A stretch of DNA of 64,000 nt from Gilvirhabdus luticola (GCF_032583975.1 NZ_JAWHTF010000003.1); one strand, 5' to 3'. Shown: positions 38,647 to 48,377, counted from the first letter of the stretch. Translations and numbers: made by a program. The notes: generated from the letters alone by a model not told the origin.

Positions 38647-39597
38647 ATGAGTGTCCTTTGGGTTATTTTAGGTTTTATTTTGTTAGTAGTTGGAGGAGAG
38701 TATTTAGTAAGGTCTTCTGTTGCACTATCATTTAAATTCAATATTTCTAAAATGGTAATCGGTATGACAGTTGTGTCTTTTGCTACATCTGTACCAGAAT
38801 TACTCGTAAGCCTTCAAGCTGCACTATCCGGTTCACCTGCTATTGCAATAAATAACGTTGTTGGTTCTAACATTGCAAACATTGGTTTAGTATTGGGTAT
38901 TACGGCTATGATAGGAGCTATTGCAGTAGATAAATCTTTTTACAAGATTAATTGGCCAGTAATGATGCTATTCTCCATTGTATTGTATTATTTTCTGAAA
39001 AACGATAATGTATTGTCTGCTATAGAAGGTGGTATTTTATTTGTAGGTCTTATTTTATTTTTAATTCTACTCATTAGAAATGCTAAAAAAGATGCTTACA
39101 TTAAAGACATAGATGATGCACTTGCAGTAGTCTCAAACTTTAAAATATTTATATGGCTGCTTATTGGAGCGACAGCATTGTATTTTGGTAGTGATTGGTT
39201 GGTAAAAGGAGCTAGAGAGATTGCAGTTGCTATTGGTGTAAGTGAAGCAGTAATAGGAATATCTTTAATAGCCATCGGCACTAGTGTGCCAGAATTGGCG
39301 GCTTCTGTAATTGCAGCAGCAAAACAGGAAAAAGCTATTTCGCTTGGTAATTTATTAGGCTCAAATATTTTTAATATATCTTCTGTTTTAGGTTTAACAG
39401 CATTGATTAAGCCAATTCCAGTAACAGAAACTCAAATACTTACTAGCGATATTTTCTGGATGCTAGGTTTTGCAGCTGTTCTAATTCCGTTAATATTCTT
39501 ACCAAAAATGATGGAATTCAGTAAATTAAAAGGTCTTGCATTGGTAATTGCTTATGGGATTTTCATGTTTTTAATTTTTACACAAGGAAAAATTTAA
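38647..39597 (+). CDS. Na+/Ca2+ exchanger family protein (CaCA, YrbG-like)
   Basis: Inner-membrane calcium/sodium antiporter of 316 residues with about ten membrane segments. The two inverted alpha-repeats that form the transport site are clear: GMTVVSFATSVPELLVSLQAA...NNVVGSNIANIGLVLG (near residues 39-81) and GISLIAIGTSVPELAASVIAA...GNLLGSNIFNISSVLG (near 203-248). It is transcribed divergently from the BlaI repressor gene, with the operator array between them, so BlaI control of this gene is possible. TATCTTCG (38625-38632) is a one-mismatch -7 candidate. Confidence 0.95.
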   Translation: MSVLWVILGFILLVVGGEYLVRSSVALSFKFNISKMVIGMTVVSFATSVPELLVSLQAALSGSPAIAINNVVGSNIANIGLVLGITAMIGAIAVDKSFYKINWPVMMLFSIVLYYFLKNDNVLSAIEGGILFVGLILFLILLIRNAKKDAYIKDIDDALAVVSNFKIFIWLLIGATALYFGSDWLVKGAREIAVAIGVSEAVIGISLIAIGTSVPELAASVIAAAKQEKAISLGNLLGSNIFNISSVLGLTALIKPIPVTETQILTSDIFWMLGFAAVLIPLIFLPKMMEFSKLKGLALVIAYGIFMFLIFTQGKI

Positions 39598-39621
39598 ATT
39601 GCTTATTTAAGTAATGTTTTT
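39598..39621 (+). terminator. Possible terminator after the exchanger gene
   Basis: ATTGCTTA (39598-39605) pairs with TAAGTAAT (39608-39615, one G-T wobble), with a very short loop, then GTTTTT. It begins right after the stop codon. Confidence 0.4.
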
Positions 39622-39654
39622 AACGCTGATGTGCACAATTATATTTGTTTCAAA

Positions 39655-40191
39655 TTATGACTTAGCATTTTTAATTATATCATAATCATTTTCAAAACTT
39701 TTTAGTATTTCGGAAAAAGATGTCAATTTATTTTTAGTTAAACCACAGTTAGCCATTATTTCATTAATGTTCTGTGCTTTTTTGTTTTTCCAAAATGTAA
39801 TTTTTGTAAAACCTATTGCATAGATCTTGTTGTTTTGTTTGAAAATTTGACGATGGTAGATCCATTTTTCATCCCAACCTTCCAAAATTAGAGTAATGTC
39901 AAATTTAGTCCATCTTTTTAATGGCTTCTTATAAATAACTTTTTGAGAACCAATAACTCCAAACATTCCTTTTTTAACAGTATTTTCATAAAGACTTGAG
40001 CGAAACATAATTTCGTATCTAATTAAGTCCATATAATAAAAGTATTTGGAGTTTGCCATGTATCTAAAGGATTCACAATCCAAAATGCTAACTATTCTGG
40101 TTCTTTTAAGATTGGCATCAAGATTAACTTTTTTCCAAAATAACCTTGAACCAACAAATATGTAAATTAGATGTAACCAATAATATATCAT
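39655..40191 (-). CDS. Hotdog-fold thioesterase-like protein (THEM6/4HBT_2 type)
   Basis: The conserved part (CESFRYMANSKYFYYMDLIRYEIMFRS, then KKPLKRWTKFDITLILEGWDEKWIYHRQIF) resembles acyl-CoA thioesterase-like hotdog proteins related to THEM6, which carry an N-terminal membrane helix. A start at 40191 (MIYYWLHLIYIFVG) gives that helix and 178 residues; the same frame is open to an ATG at 40263, adding 24 basic residues. The usual catalytic Asp of thioesterases is not obvious (Asn-Ser follows the Met-Ala), so enzymatic activity is uncertain. No operon partner. Confidence 0.65.
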   Translation of the reverse strand: MIYYWLHLIYIFVGSRLFWKKVNLDANLKRTRIVSILDCESFRYMANSKYFYYMDLIRYEIMFRSSLYENTVKKGMFGVIGSQKVIYKKPLKRWTKFDITLILEGWDEKWIYHRQIFKQNNKIYAIGFTKITFWKNKKAQNINEIMANCGLTKNKLTSFSEILKSFENDYDIIKNAKS

Positions 40192-40366
40192 TGTAAAATG
40201 TTTCGTATAGTTGATTAAGGGTAATTTTTTAAATCGTACACAATATGAAGATATGAACTTCAATTATTGTTTATTTCAGACCTATAACGAAGTTAGTAAT
40301 TTATAAACAAAGTCAATCAATAAAAAAATGTAGTAGCATCGACAAAGTTTTTAACGAACATAGAGT

Positions 40367-40399
40367 ATAAAAAAAGCCAGACAATAATCGGTCTGACTT
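40367..40399 (-). terminator. Intrinsic terminator of the GSII gene
   Basis: On the minus strand AAGTCAGAC (40399-40391) pairs with GTCTGGCTT (40382-40374, one U-G wobble) across an 8-base loop, followed by a T run. It lies 30 bases after the glutamine synthetase stop. Confidence 0.75.
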
Positions 40400-40429
40400 T
40401 ATTTATAAACAAAACATAAAATAATTTAT

Positions 40430-41440
40430 CTAAACTATAGCAGATTTTACAGTTTTAATAATTCTACCAGCAATTTTATATGGATCTCCATTAGAAGCTG
40501 GTCTTCTGTCTTCTAACCAACCTTTCCAGCCTTTTTCAACAGTTATAATTGGGATTCTAATTGAAGCACCTCTATCTGATACACCATAAGAGAAATCAGA
40601 TACGTGAGCTGTTTCATGTAACCCAGTCAAACGCTCATCATTAAACTCGCCGTATACTTCTATATGTTCATCTGTAACTGGTCTAAACGCTTCACATATT
40701 TTCTCATAAATTTCTCTAGAACCACAGGTTCTTAATATTGTATTAGAGAAATTTGCGTGCATACCGGAACCATTCCAATCACCTTTTACTGGTTTTGGGT
40801 GGTACTCAATATAGTAACCATATTTTTCAGTTAATCGATCTAATAAGTAACGTGCAACCCAAATTTCATCACCGGCTTTTTTTGCTCCTTTAGCAAATAA
40901 TTGAAATTCCCATTGTCCTGGTGCAACTTCTTGGTTTATGCCTTCAAAATTTAATCCAGCAGCTATGCATAAATCAGCATGTTCTTCAACTAAATCTCTA
41001 CCCCAAGTATAACGTCCTCCAACAGAACAGTAATATTTACCTTGTGGGCCTGGAAATCCACCACGTGGAAAACCTAAAGGTAAATCGGTTTTAGTATCCA
41101 TTAAGAAATATTCTTGCTCAAAACCAAACCAGAAATCATCATTATCATCATCAATCTTTGCTCTAGCATTAGAAGGATGTGGTGTTCCATCAGCGCTTAA
41201 AACTTCAGACATCACTAAATAACCATTGCTTCTTGCAGGATCTGGATAAATAGCAACAGGTTTTAATAAGCAATCTGAAGAACTACCAGATGCTTGTTCA
41301 GTTGAACTACCATCAAATGACCAAATAGGACAATCTTCTAATTTACCGCTAAAGTCATCTTCAATTTTAGTTTTACTTCTCATGTTTTGAGTTGGTTCAT
41401 GACCATCTAGCCATATATACTCTAATTTTGATTTTGCCAT
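40430..41440 (-). CDS. Glutamine synthetase, GSII (eukaryotic-like) type
   Basis: ATP-dependent ammonia assimilation into glutamine. The 336-residue length and motifs are of the compact GSII class: EYIWLDGHEP, CPIWSFDGSSTEQA (the D-G-S-S/T substrate loop), WFGFEQEYFLMD, GINQEVAPGQWEFQL and KGDWNGSGMHANFS. No adenylylation-loop Tyr of GSI enzymes is expected or seen. It is divergent from the GSIII gene, with a 267-base shared control region between them. The minus-strand -7 box TATATTTG lies 25 bases before its ATG. Confidence 0.95.
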   Translation of the reverse strand: MAKSKLEYIWLDGHEPTQNMRSKTKIEDDFSGKLEDCPIWSFDGSSTEQASGSSSDCLLKPVAIYPDPARSNGYLVMSEVLSADGTPHPSNARAKIDDDNDDFWFGFEQEYFLMDTKTDLPLGFPRGGFPGPQGKYYCSVGGRYTWGRDLVEEHADLCIAAGLNFEGINQEVAPGQWEFQLFAKGAKKAGDEIWVARYLLDRLTEKYGYYIEYHPKPVKGDWNGSGMHANFSNTILRTCGSREIYEKICEAFRPVTDEHIEVYGEFNDERLTGLHETAHVSDFSYGVSDRGASIRIPIITVEKGWKGWLEDRRPASNGDPYKIAGRIIKTVKSAIV

Positions 41441-41464
41441 ATTTTATAAAATTTAGTTAAAGCG

Positions 41465-41472
41465 CAAATATA
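41465..41472 (-). promoter_or_regulatory. -7 promoter element of the GSII gene
   Basis: TATATTTG on the minus strand, an exact TAnnTTTG, 25 bases upstream of the start codon. No clear -33 TTG was found. Confidence 0.55.
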
Positions 41473-41540
41473 TATATTAAAATAAATACCTAATAAAGTT
41501 AAGGGTATAAATCTATATAATTTTATCCATTTTTATTAAC

Positions 41541-41559
41541 ACCCTATTTTTTTTAGGGT
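41541..41559. promoter_or_regulatory. Inverted repeat ACCCTA-N7-TAGGGT between the two glutamine synthetase genes
   Basis: Perfect 6-base arms around a T-only spacer. A weaker copy with arms ATACC and GGGTAT lies at 41486-41508. Position between divergent ammonia-assimilation genes suggests an operator. Confidence 0.4.
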
Positions 41560-41652
41560 AAAAATGAAAATAATTTATTTTTTTAATTATATCTTGATTT
41601 TCTTTTAATAGCAAAAAAATCAGATTAATATAAAATTTATATATTTTAACAC

Positions 41653-41660
41653 TATTTTTG
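41653..41660 (+). promoter_or_regulatory. -7 promoter element of the GSIII gene
   Basis: TATTTTTG, an exact TAnnTTTG, 47 bases upstream of the GSIII start codon. Confidence 0.5.
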
Positions 41661-41707
41661 TGAACCTTAATTTAATTCATTGTTTTTGATATTATAAAAT
41701 TGTAAAA

Positions 41708-43894
41708 ATGGCTAAAATTAGATTCCAAGCACTAGCTCAAGCTCTAAACAGGGAACCCGTGAATTTTGATGAAACTGTAAAGCGTTCAGAGCTTTTCGGA
41801 CAGAATGTTTTTAATGAACAAAATATGCGTCAATTTTTAACAAATGAAGCTTATTTAGGAGTTGTAAGTGCGATAGAGCATGGTACCAAAATTGATCGTA
41901 AAATAGCCAATCAGGTTGCTTCTTCAATGAAACAATGGGCAATTTCTAAAGGTGTGACTCATTATACACATTGGTTTCAACCATTAACTGGAGCTACAGC
42001 AGAAAAGCATGATGCCTTTTTTGAACCCATTGGAGGAGGTTTGTCTATCGAAAAATTTGAAGGTAGCCAACTCACGCAACAAGAGCCTGATGCTTCTAGT
42101 TTTCCAAGTGGAGGCATAAGAAATACATTTGAAGCCAGAGGATATACGGCTTGGGATCCAACTTCGCCAGCTTTTATTTATGGAACTACCTTATGTATAC
42201 CAACTATTTTTGTAGCATATACTGGTGAAGCACTAGATTATAAAACACCTTTATTGAGAGCCTTGCATGCAGTTGATGCAGCTGCCACAGATGTTTGTAA
42301 ATATTTTGATAAGAATGTTAAAAAAGTAACTTCTTCATTGGGCTGGGAACAAGAATATTTTTTGATTGATAAAGCATTGGCTTCAAGTCGTCCAGATATC
42401 ATGTTGACTGGAAGAACTCTATTAGGCCATTCATCGGCTAAAGGACAGCAGTTGGATGATCATTATTTTGGGTCAATCCCTACTAGAGCACTTAATTTCA
42501 TGAGGGATTTGGAAACTGAATGTATGCTCTTAGGGATACCTGTTAAAACTAGACATAACGAAGTTGCTCCTAACCAATTTGAACTAGCTCCAATCTATGA
42601 AGAAGCAAATTTAGCAGTTGATCATAACTCATTATTAATGGACATTATGGGCAAAATAGCTTCAAGACATGGTTTTAAGGTTTTACTTCATGAAAAACCT
42701 TTTGCTGGGGTCAACGGTTCTGGCAAACACAATAATTGGTCGTTATCAACAGACACAGGTGTGAACTTATTAGGGCCTGGAAAAACACCCATGAGCAATC
42801 TACAGTTTTTAACATTTTTTATCAACACTATAAAAGCAGTTAATGAAAATGAAGAATTACTACGTGCTGTAATCGCATCTGCTAGTAATGATCATAGATT
42901 AGGTGCTAATGAAGCTCCTCCAGCAATCATTTCAATTTTTATTGGAAAACAATTGACGAAAGTACTTGAAGAATTGCAAGATGTCACAAAAGGGAAATTA
43001 TCACCCGAAGAAAAAACAGACCTTAAATTAAATGTTGTTGGTAAAATCCCTGATGTTTTATTAGATAATACAGATAGAAACAGGACTTCACCATTTGCAT
43101 TCACAGGTAACAAATTTGAGTTTAGAGCTGTAGGCTCTTCAGCAAACTGTGCTAACCCAATGACTGTTTTGAACACTATTGTAGCTAAACAACTTAAAGA
43201 ATTTAAAATTGATGTCGATAAATTAATTGAAAAGAAAGAATTAAAGAAGGATGAAGCAGTTTTTAATGTTTTAAGAGAGTATATAAAAGCTTCAAAAAAT
43301 ATTCTTTTTGATGGTAATGGCTATAGTGAAGCTTGGGAAAAAGAAGCTCAAAAAAGAGGTTTGAGTAATAACAAAACTACGCCTGAAGCTTTGAAAGTGA
43401 GAATTTCAGATAAAACAATCGCTTTGTTTGAAGAAATGAAAGTTATGAATAAGGTTGAAGTTAATGCAAGATATGAGGTTGATGTTGAAGAATATATTAT
43501 GCGTGTTCAGATTGAATCTAGAGTTTTAGGTGATATTGCCGGAAACCATGTGATACCAACAGCTGTAAAATACCAAAATACTTTAATTGAAAATGTTGCT
43601 GGATTGAAAGAAATTTTCGGCAACGAATTTGAAGAACATGCCAAAGAACAAATTATCCTAATCAAAAAAATATCAGAACACATTGAAGCTATTCATCTTA
43701 AAGTTCATAAAATGATTAACGCACGAAAAAAAGCTAATATAATTGACAATATAGAGGATAAAGCTGAAGCCTATTGTTTTAAGGTTAAACCTTTTTTAGA
43801 AGATATTAGATATCATTGCGATAAGCTTGAACTTATGATAGATGATGAGATTTGGCCATTGACAAAATATCGTGAATTACTATTTATAAGGTAA
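41708..43894 (+). CDS. glnN: Glutamine synthetase type III
   Basis: Large (728-residue) GSIII-class glutamine synthetase. Class signatures: an N-terminal segment with FGQNVFNEQNM, THWFQPLTGATAEKHDAF, FPSGGIRNTFEARGYTAWDP, LGWEQEYFLID, KTRHNEVAPNQFELAPIYEEANLAVDHN, HEKPFAGVNGSGKHNNWS and the C-terminal helical extension typical of GSIII. It forms dodecamers in characterised relatives. It is divergent from the GSII gene, so this organism has two unrelated glutamine synthetases side by side, probably used under different nitrogen conditions. Confidence 0.97.
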   Translation: MAKIRFQALAQALNREPVNFDETVKRSELFGQNVFNEQNMRQFLTNEAYLGVVSAIEHGTKIDRKIANQVASSMKQWAISKGVTHYTHWFQPLTGATAEKHDAFFEPIGGGLSIEKFEGSQLTQQEPDASSFPSGGIRNTFEARGYTAWDPTSPAFIYGTTLCIPTIFVAYTGEALDYKTPLLRALHAVDAAATDVCKYFDKNVKKVTSSLGWEQEYFLIDKALASSRPDIMLTGRTLLGHSSAKGQQLDDHYFGSIPTRALNFMRDLETECMLLGIPVKTRHNEVAPNQFELAPIYEEANLAVDHNSLLMDIMGKIASRHGFKVLLHEKPFAGVNGSGKHNNWSLSTDTGVNLLGPGKTPMSNLQFLTFFINTIKAVNENEELLRAVIASASNDHRLGANEAPPAIISIFIGKQLTKVLEELQDVTKGKLSPEEKTDLKLNVVGKIPDVLLDNTDRNRTSPFAFTGNKFEFRAVGSSANCANPMTVLNTIVAKQLKEFKIDVDKLIEKKELKKDEAVFNVLREYIKASKNILFDGNGYSEAWEKEAQKRGLSNNKTTPEALKVRISDKTIALFEEMKVMNKVEVNARYEVDVEEYIMRVQIESRVLGDIAGNHVIPTAVKYQNTLIENVAGLKEIFGNEFEEHAKEQIILIKKISEHIEAIHLKVHKMINARKKANIIDNIEDKAEAYCFKVKPFLEDIRYHCDKLELMIDDEIWPLTKYRELLFIR

Positions 43895-43896
43895 GG

Positions 43897-43938
43897 CCAA
43901 GTATTTTTTCTTCGATTATCCAAGTTTTTCTTCGATTA
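43897..43938. repeat. Imperfect 23-base tandem repeat
   Basis: CCAAGT...TTTTTCTTCGATTA occurs twice, starting at 43897 and 43920, just after the GSIII stop. The second unit is a few bases shorter. No function is evident. Confidence 0.5.
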
Positions 43939-44069
43939 AAATAAGTTACTATTTCGTTATGTCGTTTTTAAAAGTTGTTTAACGAATTGTTAATAATTTT
44001 ATTTGTGTAAAGAATTAAATAAGAAGAATGTTTTTTAATTTTACACTGCTATTAATCTATAATTTAATT

Positions 44070-44216
44070 ATGAAACGGCTTATTATTAGTGTTCTCATGC
44101 TTATGATTGCAACACTTATATTCTCACAAGGCAATAAAAGCGAGAAAGAAAACAGCGATGTTAACCATGATTTGGTAAAAGTTGAAAAAGAACATAGTTC
44201 AAACGCTAAACTTTAA
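44070..44216 (+). CDS. Small secreted protein of unknown function (48 aa)
   Basis: From ATG 44070 the product has a clear signal peptide (MKRLIISVLMLMIATLIFSQG) and a short, charged mature part of about 28 residues (rich in K, E, S, N, H). The frame is open 14 codons further upstream, but that extension is not signal-like. I do not recognise the family. It stands alone between GSIII and purM. Confidence 0.5.
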   Translation: MKRLIISVLMLMIATLIFSQGNKSEKENSDVNHDLVKVEKEHSSNAKL

Positions 44217-44347
44217 TACCATTTATTTTTTCTTTTAAAATTGCTTAATTAATCCTCTTTCTTGATTATTTAATTATTCTGTTATTTTCTTTTGCATTTT
44301 TTATAAAATTTGAAATAAAACTTAAGTGTTAAAAATTAAACAATCCT

Positions 44348-44355
44348 TACTTTTG
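44348..44355 (+). promoter_or_regulatory. -7 promoter element of purM
   Basis: TACTTTTG, an exact TAnnTTTG. Transcription would start near 44361, which rules out a GTG start at 44355 and supports the ATG at 44373. Confidence 0.6.
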
Positions 44356-44372
44356 TGACTCAAAATGAATTC

Positions 44373-45551
44373 ATGAGTCAAGAAGTTAGTAAAAGATATG
44401 CTCAAAGAGGTGTTTCTGCCTCGAAACAAGATGTCCATAATGCCATAAAAAAAATTGACAAAGGCTTATTTCCAAAAGCATTTTGTAAAATAGTCCCTGA
44501 TTATCTTACCAATGATGATGACTACTGTTTAATTATGCATGCCGATGGTGCAGGCACAAAAAGTTCATTGGCATATATGTATTGGAAAGAAACAGGAGAT
44601 ATATCTGTTTGGAAAGGCATTGCTCAAGATGCCTTAATCATGAATATTGATGATTTACTTTGCGTTGGTGCCACAGACAATATCATGCTTTCTTCTACCA
44701 TTGGAAGAAACAAAAATTTAATTCCTGGAGAAGTTATATCAGCTATTATTAATGGTACTGAAGAATTAATTTCAGAATTAAAGACCTATGGAGTAAACAT
44801 TCATTCAACGGGTGGAGAAACGGCGGATGTAGGTGATTTGGTACGAACTATAATTGTTGACTCAACTGTAACATCCAGAATGAAACGCTCTAAAGTTATA
44901 GATAATGCTAACATTCAAGCTGGAGATGTAATAGTTGGGCTGTCATCTTTTGGGCAGGCTAGCTATGAAAAAGAATACAATGGCGGTATGGGGAGCAATG
45001 GATTAACATCTGCACGCCATGATGTGTTTTGTAAATATTTAGCTAAAAACTACCCAGAAAGCTTTGATGCTTCTGTACCCGAAGAATTAGTATATTCTGG
45101 TAATATGAAATTAACTGATAAAGTTGAAGATTCACCTATTGATGCTGGAAAATTAGTTTTGTCACCTACAAGAACGTATGCACCCATTATAAAGAAAATA
45201 CTATCAAAATATGATTGTAAATCCATTCATGGAATGGTACATTGTTCTGGTGGAGCACAAACCAAAATACTTCACTTTATAGACAACCTCCATGTTGTAA
45301 AAAATAATTTGTTTCCAATACCACCATTGTTTAAATTAATACAGCAACAATCTAACACCGATTGGAAGGAGATGTATCAGGTATTCAATTGTGGCCATAG
45401 AATGGAAATGTATGTTTCTCCAGAGATAGCAAATGATATTATAACTATTTCTAAATCATTTAACGTAGATGCCCAAATTATCGGTAAAGTTGAAGAATCT
45501 GAAACAAAGAAACTTACAATAATAAGCGAATACGGAGAATTTAGTTATTAA
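44373..45551 (+). CDS. purM: Phosphoribosylformylglycinamidine cyclo-ligase
   Basis: AIR synthetase, the fifth step of purine synthesis: ATP-dependent closure of FGAM to aminoimidazole ribotide. I chose ATG 44373 (MSQEVSKRYAQRGV) over an in-frame GTG 18 bases upstream because the promoter's -7 box ends there. Motifs: MHADGAGTKSSLAYMYW, DALIMNIDDLLCVGA, HSTGGETADVGDLVRT and MVHCSGGAQTKILHF. The 392 residues match the divergent, longer Bacteroidota form of PurM. It stands as a single gene before nrdJ. Confidence 0.95.
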   Translation: MSQEVSKRYAQRGVSASKQDVHNAIKKIDKGLFPKAFCKIVPDYLTNDDDYCLIMHADGAGTKSSLAYMYWKETGDISVWKGIAQDALIMNIDDLLCVGATDNIMLSSTIGRNKNLIPGEVISAIINGTEELISELKTYGVNIHSTGGETADVGDLVRTIIVDSTVTSRMKRSKVIDNANIQAGDVIVGLSSFGQASYEKEYNGGMGSNGLTSARHDVFCKYLAKNYPESFDASVPEELVYSGNMKLTDKVEDSPIDAGKLVLSPTRTYAPIIKKILSKYDCKSIHGMVHCSGGAQTKILHFIDNLHVVKNNLFPIPPLFKLIQQQSNTDWKEMYQVFNCGHRMEMYVSPEIANDIITISKSFNVDAQIIGKVEESETKKLTIISEYGEFSY

Positions 45552-45796
45552 TTTTAAGTAAGTTTTTCCAAACTTATCTATAGTAAAAAAAATAATTTTT
45601 TATTCATAATTACTTTTAAATAAAAATACAAAATTTGTTAACTATTTTTTGTTGATAAATTTTAAATAATTGATTATCAATGGTATAAAATTATTTCTTG
45701 TAAACTTTATGATTTTTGTCATGTTTCAAGTTTAAAATTTTTACGTTATTTACAACTTCTAAAATAAGTGTAAAATTCTTAAATTAATCCAATAAC

Positions 45797-48355
45797 ATGC
45801 AAATACAAACCCAACCTATTGTAAAACCTAAAACTTACTCTCAAGAAGATGCTTTTGAAGCTTCTGTAAAATATTTTAATGGCGATGATTTAGCTGCTCG
45901 TGTTTGGATTAATAAATATGCCTTAAAAGATTCTCAAGGTAATTTATTCGAACTTACTCCTGACGATATGCACAGACGTATTGCAAAAGAAATTGCAAGA
46001 ATCGAATCACGTTACCCAAACCCATTATCCGAAGATACTATTTTCGATTATATAAAAGAATTTAAATACATCGTGCCACAAGGAAGCCCTATGGCTGGCA
46101 TTGGCAATCCGTATCAAATCGCTTCACTTTCCAACTGTTTTGTAATCGGAAACGAAGGTAATTCCGATTCCTATGGAGGTATTATGAAGATTGATCAAGA
46201 ACAAGTGCAACTTATGAAACGTCGTGGAGGTGTTGGTCACGATTTGTCTCATATTCGTCCTAAAGGATCACCTGTAAAAAATTCTGCCTTAACATCAACA
46301 GGTATTGTACCTTTTATGGAACGTTATTCTAATTCAACAAGAGAGGTAGCTCAAGATGGTCGTCGTGGAGCGCTCATGTTGTCGGTTTCAATCAATCATC
46401 CAGATTCTGAAGATTTTATTGATGCTAAATTAGAGCAAGGTAAAGTAACAGGGGCCAATGTTTCGGTTAGAATTGATGATGAATTTATGAAGGCTGTTAA
46501 AGGAAATTCAACTTACACGCAGAAATATCCTATTTTCAGTCAAAACCCAAAGTTTTCTAAAAACATTGAAGCCAATAAGCTTTGGAAAAAAATTGTTCAT
46601 AACGCATGGAAATCGGCAGAACCTGGAATTTTATTTTGGGATACCATCATCAACGAATCGGTTCCAGATTGTTATGCAGATAAAGGTTACAAAACAGTAT
46701 CTACAAATCCGTGTGGTGAAATCCCTTTGTGTCCTTATGATTCTTGTAGACTGTTGGCAATAAATTTGTTTTCTTATGTAGAAAATCCATTTACAGAACA
46801 AGCTACATTTAATTTTGATTTGTTCAAAAAACACATTCCTATAGCACAACGCATCATGGATGATATTATCGATTTAGAGTTGGAAAAAATTGATGCTATC
46901 ATTGCTAAAATAGATGCTGATCCAGAATTAGACGAAGTAAAAGCAACCGAAAGAAACTTATGGTTTAATATTAAAACCAAAGCATATGAAGGACGTAGAA
47001 CTGGAATTGGTATTACTGCCGAAGGTGATATGCTGGCAGCTTTAGGGATTAAATACGGAAGTAAAAAAGGGAATGCGTTTTCCGTTGAAGTTCATAAAAC
47101 TTTGGCAATTGAAGCATATAGGGCCTCGGTTTATTCGGCTAAAGAGCGAGGATCTTTTGCCATTTTTGATGCAGAACGTGAAAAAAACAATCCGTTTATC
47201 CAACGCTTAAAAGAAGCAGACGATAAGTTATATTACGAAATGTTGGAAAATGGACGAAGAAACATTGCCTTGTTAACGATTGCTCCAACAGGAACAACAA
47301 GTTTAATGACACAAACATCATCAGGAATTGAGCCTGTATTTTTGCCAGTTTACAAACGTAGAAGAAAAGTAAACCCAAACGATAAAAATGTTCGTGTAGA
47401 TTTTGTAGACGAAGTTGGAGATTCTTGGGAAGAGTATGTGGTATTTCACCACAGATTCAAGCAATGGATGAAAGTAAATGGAATAGATACCAATAAAAAT
47501 TATACTCAAAAAGAACTGGATAAGATTGTTAAGAAATCACCATACTATAAAGCAACTTCTAATGATGTGAATTGGATGAGTAAGGTAAGTATGCAAGGTG
47601 CTGTACAAAAATGGGTGGACCATTCCATTAGTGTCACTATCAATTTGCCTAACGATGCTACTGAAGAATTGGTAGGTAAATTGTATTTGGAAGCTTGGGA
47701 AGCAGGTTGTAAAGGCGTAACCGTTTATAGAGACGGTTCTCGTTCAGGTGTATTGATTTCAAATGAAGAAAAGTCTGAAGATGAGACTCAAGAAATGCTA
47801 ACAGCGTTCCCTACCAAACGTCCACAAGTGTTAGAGGCAGATGTAGTTCGTTTTCAAAATAATAAAGAAAAATGGATAGCCTTTATTGGCTTGATTGATG
47901 GAAAACCTTACGAAGTCTTTACAGGTTTGGCAGATGATGAAGATGGTATTTTAATACCTCGTTGGGCAAATAATGGGTTGATTATTAAAAATAGGAACGA
48001 AGACGGAACCTCTCGTTACGATTTTCAATATAAAAACAAAAGGGGTTATAAAACTACTATTGAAGGCTTGTCTCATAAGTTCAATCCAGAATATTGGAAC
48101 TATGCAAAACTTATTTCAAGTACGCTACGTCATGGCATGCCAATTGATAAAATTGTAGATTTAATCAATAGTTTACAGCTGGATAGCGAATCTATAAACA
48201 CGTGGAAAAATGGTGTGGTAAGAGCACTGAAACGTTATGTTGCAGATGGAACACAAGCCAAAGGACAAACCTGTACCAACTGCAGCTCTACAAGCTTAAT
48301 TTACCAAGAAGGCTGTTTAACATGTAAAGATTGTGGTTCTTCAAAATGTGGTTAA
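45797..48355 (+). CDS. nrdJ: Adenosylcobalamin-dependent (class II) ribonucleotide reductase
   Basis: Reduces ribonucleotides to deoxyribonucleotides with B12, with or without oxygen. The 852 residues show ARVWINKYALKD, SNCFVIGN (first active-site Cys), KRRGGVGHDLSHIRPKGS, STNPCGEIPLCPYDSCRLLAINL (active-site Cys and Glu), NIALLTIAPTGTTSLMTQTSSGIEP, and a C-terminal zinc-ribbon-like end (CTNCSSTSLIYQEGCLTCKDCGSSKCG) whose last Cys residues probably deliver reducing power. No ATP-cone is obvious at the N-terminus. Together with icmF at 55488 it shows that the organism depends on adenosylcobalamin. No cobalamin riboswitch was recognised in the 245-base upstream gap. Confidence 0.95.
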   Translation: MQIQTQPIVKPKTYSQEDAFEASVKYFNGDDLAARVWINKYALKDSQGNLFELTPDDMHRRIAKEIARIESRYPNPLSEDTIFDYIKEFKYIVPQGSPMAGIGNPYQIASLSNCFVIGNEGNSDSYGGIMKIDQEQVQLMKRRGGVGHDLSHIRPKGSPVKNSALTSTGIVPFMERYSNSTREVAQDGRRGALMLSVSINHPDSEDFIDAKLEQGKVTGANVSVRIDDEFMKAVKGNSTYTQKYPIFSQNPKFSKNIEANKLWKKIVHNAWKSAEPGILFWDTIINESVPDCYADKGYKTVSTNPCGEIPLCPYDSCRLLAINLFSYVENPFTEQATFNFDLFKKHIPIAQRIMDDIIDLELEKIDAIIAKIDADPELDEVKATERNLWFNIKTKAYEGRRTGIGITAEGDMLAALGIKYGSKKGNAFSVEVHKTLAIEAYRASVYSAKERGSFAIFDAEREKNNPFIQRLKEADDKLYYEMLENGRRNIALLTIAPTGTTSLMTQTSSGIEPVFLPVYKRRRKVNPNDKNVRVDFVDEVGDSWEEYVVFHHRFKQWMKVNGIDTNKNYTQKELDKIVKKSPYYKATSNDVNWMSKVSMQGAVQKWVDHSISVTINLPNDATEELVGKLYLEAWEAGCKGVTVYRDGSRSGVLISNEEKSEDETQEMLTAFPTKRPQVLEADVVRFQNNKEKWIAFIGLIDGKPYEVFTGLADDEDGILIPRWANNGLIIKNRNEDGTSRYDFQYKNKRGYKTTIEGLSHKFNPEYWNYAKLISSTLRHGMPIDKIVDLINSLQLDSESINTWKNGVVRALKRYVADGTQAKGQTCTNCSSTSLIYQEGCLTCKDCGSSKCG

Positions 48356-48377
48356 ATTGTAAGGGGTTTTAAAGTAT

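Noticed and set aside
43897..43938. Start of a CRISPR-like array
   Set aside because: Only two imperfect 23-base units in direct contact with no spacers.
45552..45796. Cobalamin riboswitch upstream of nrdJ
   Set aside because: The gap is AT-rich and lacks a recognisable B12-box; nothing supports a riboswitch by eye.
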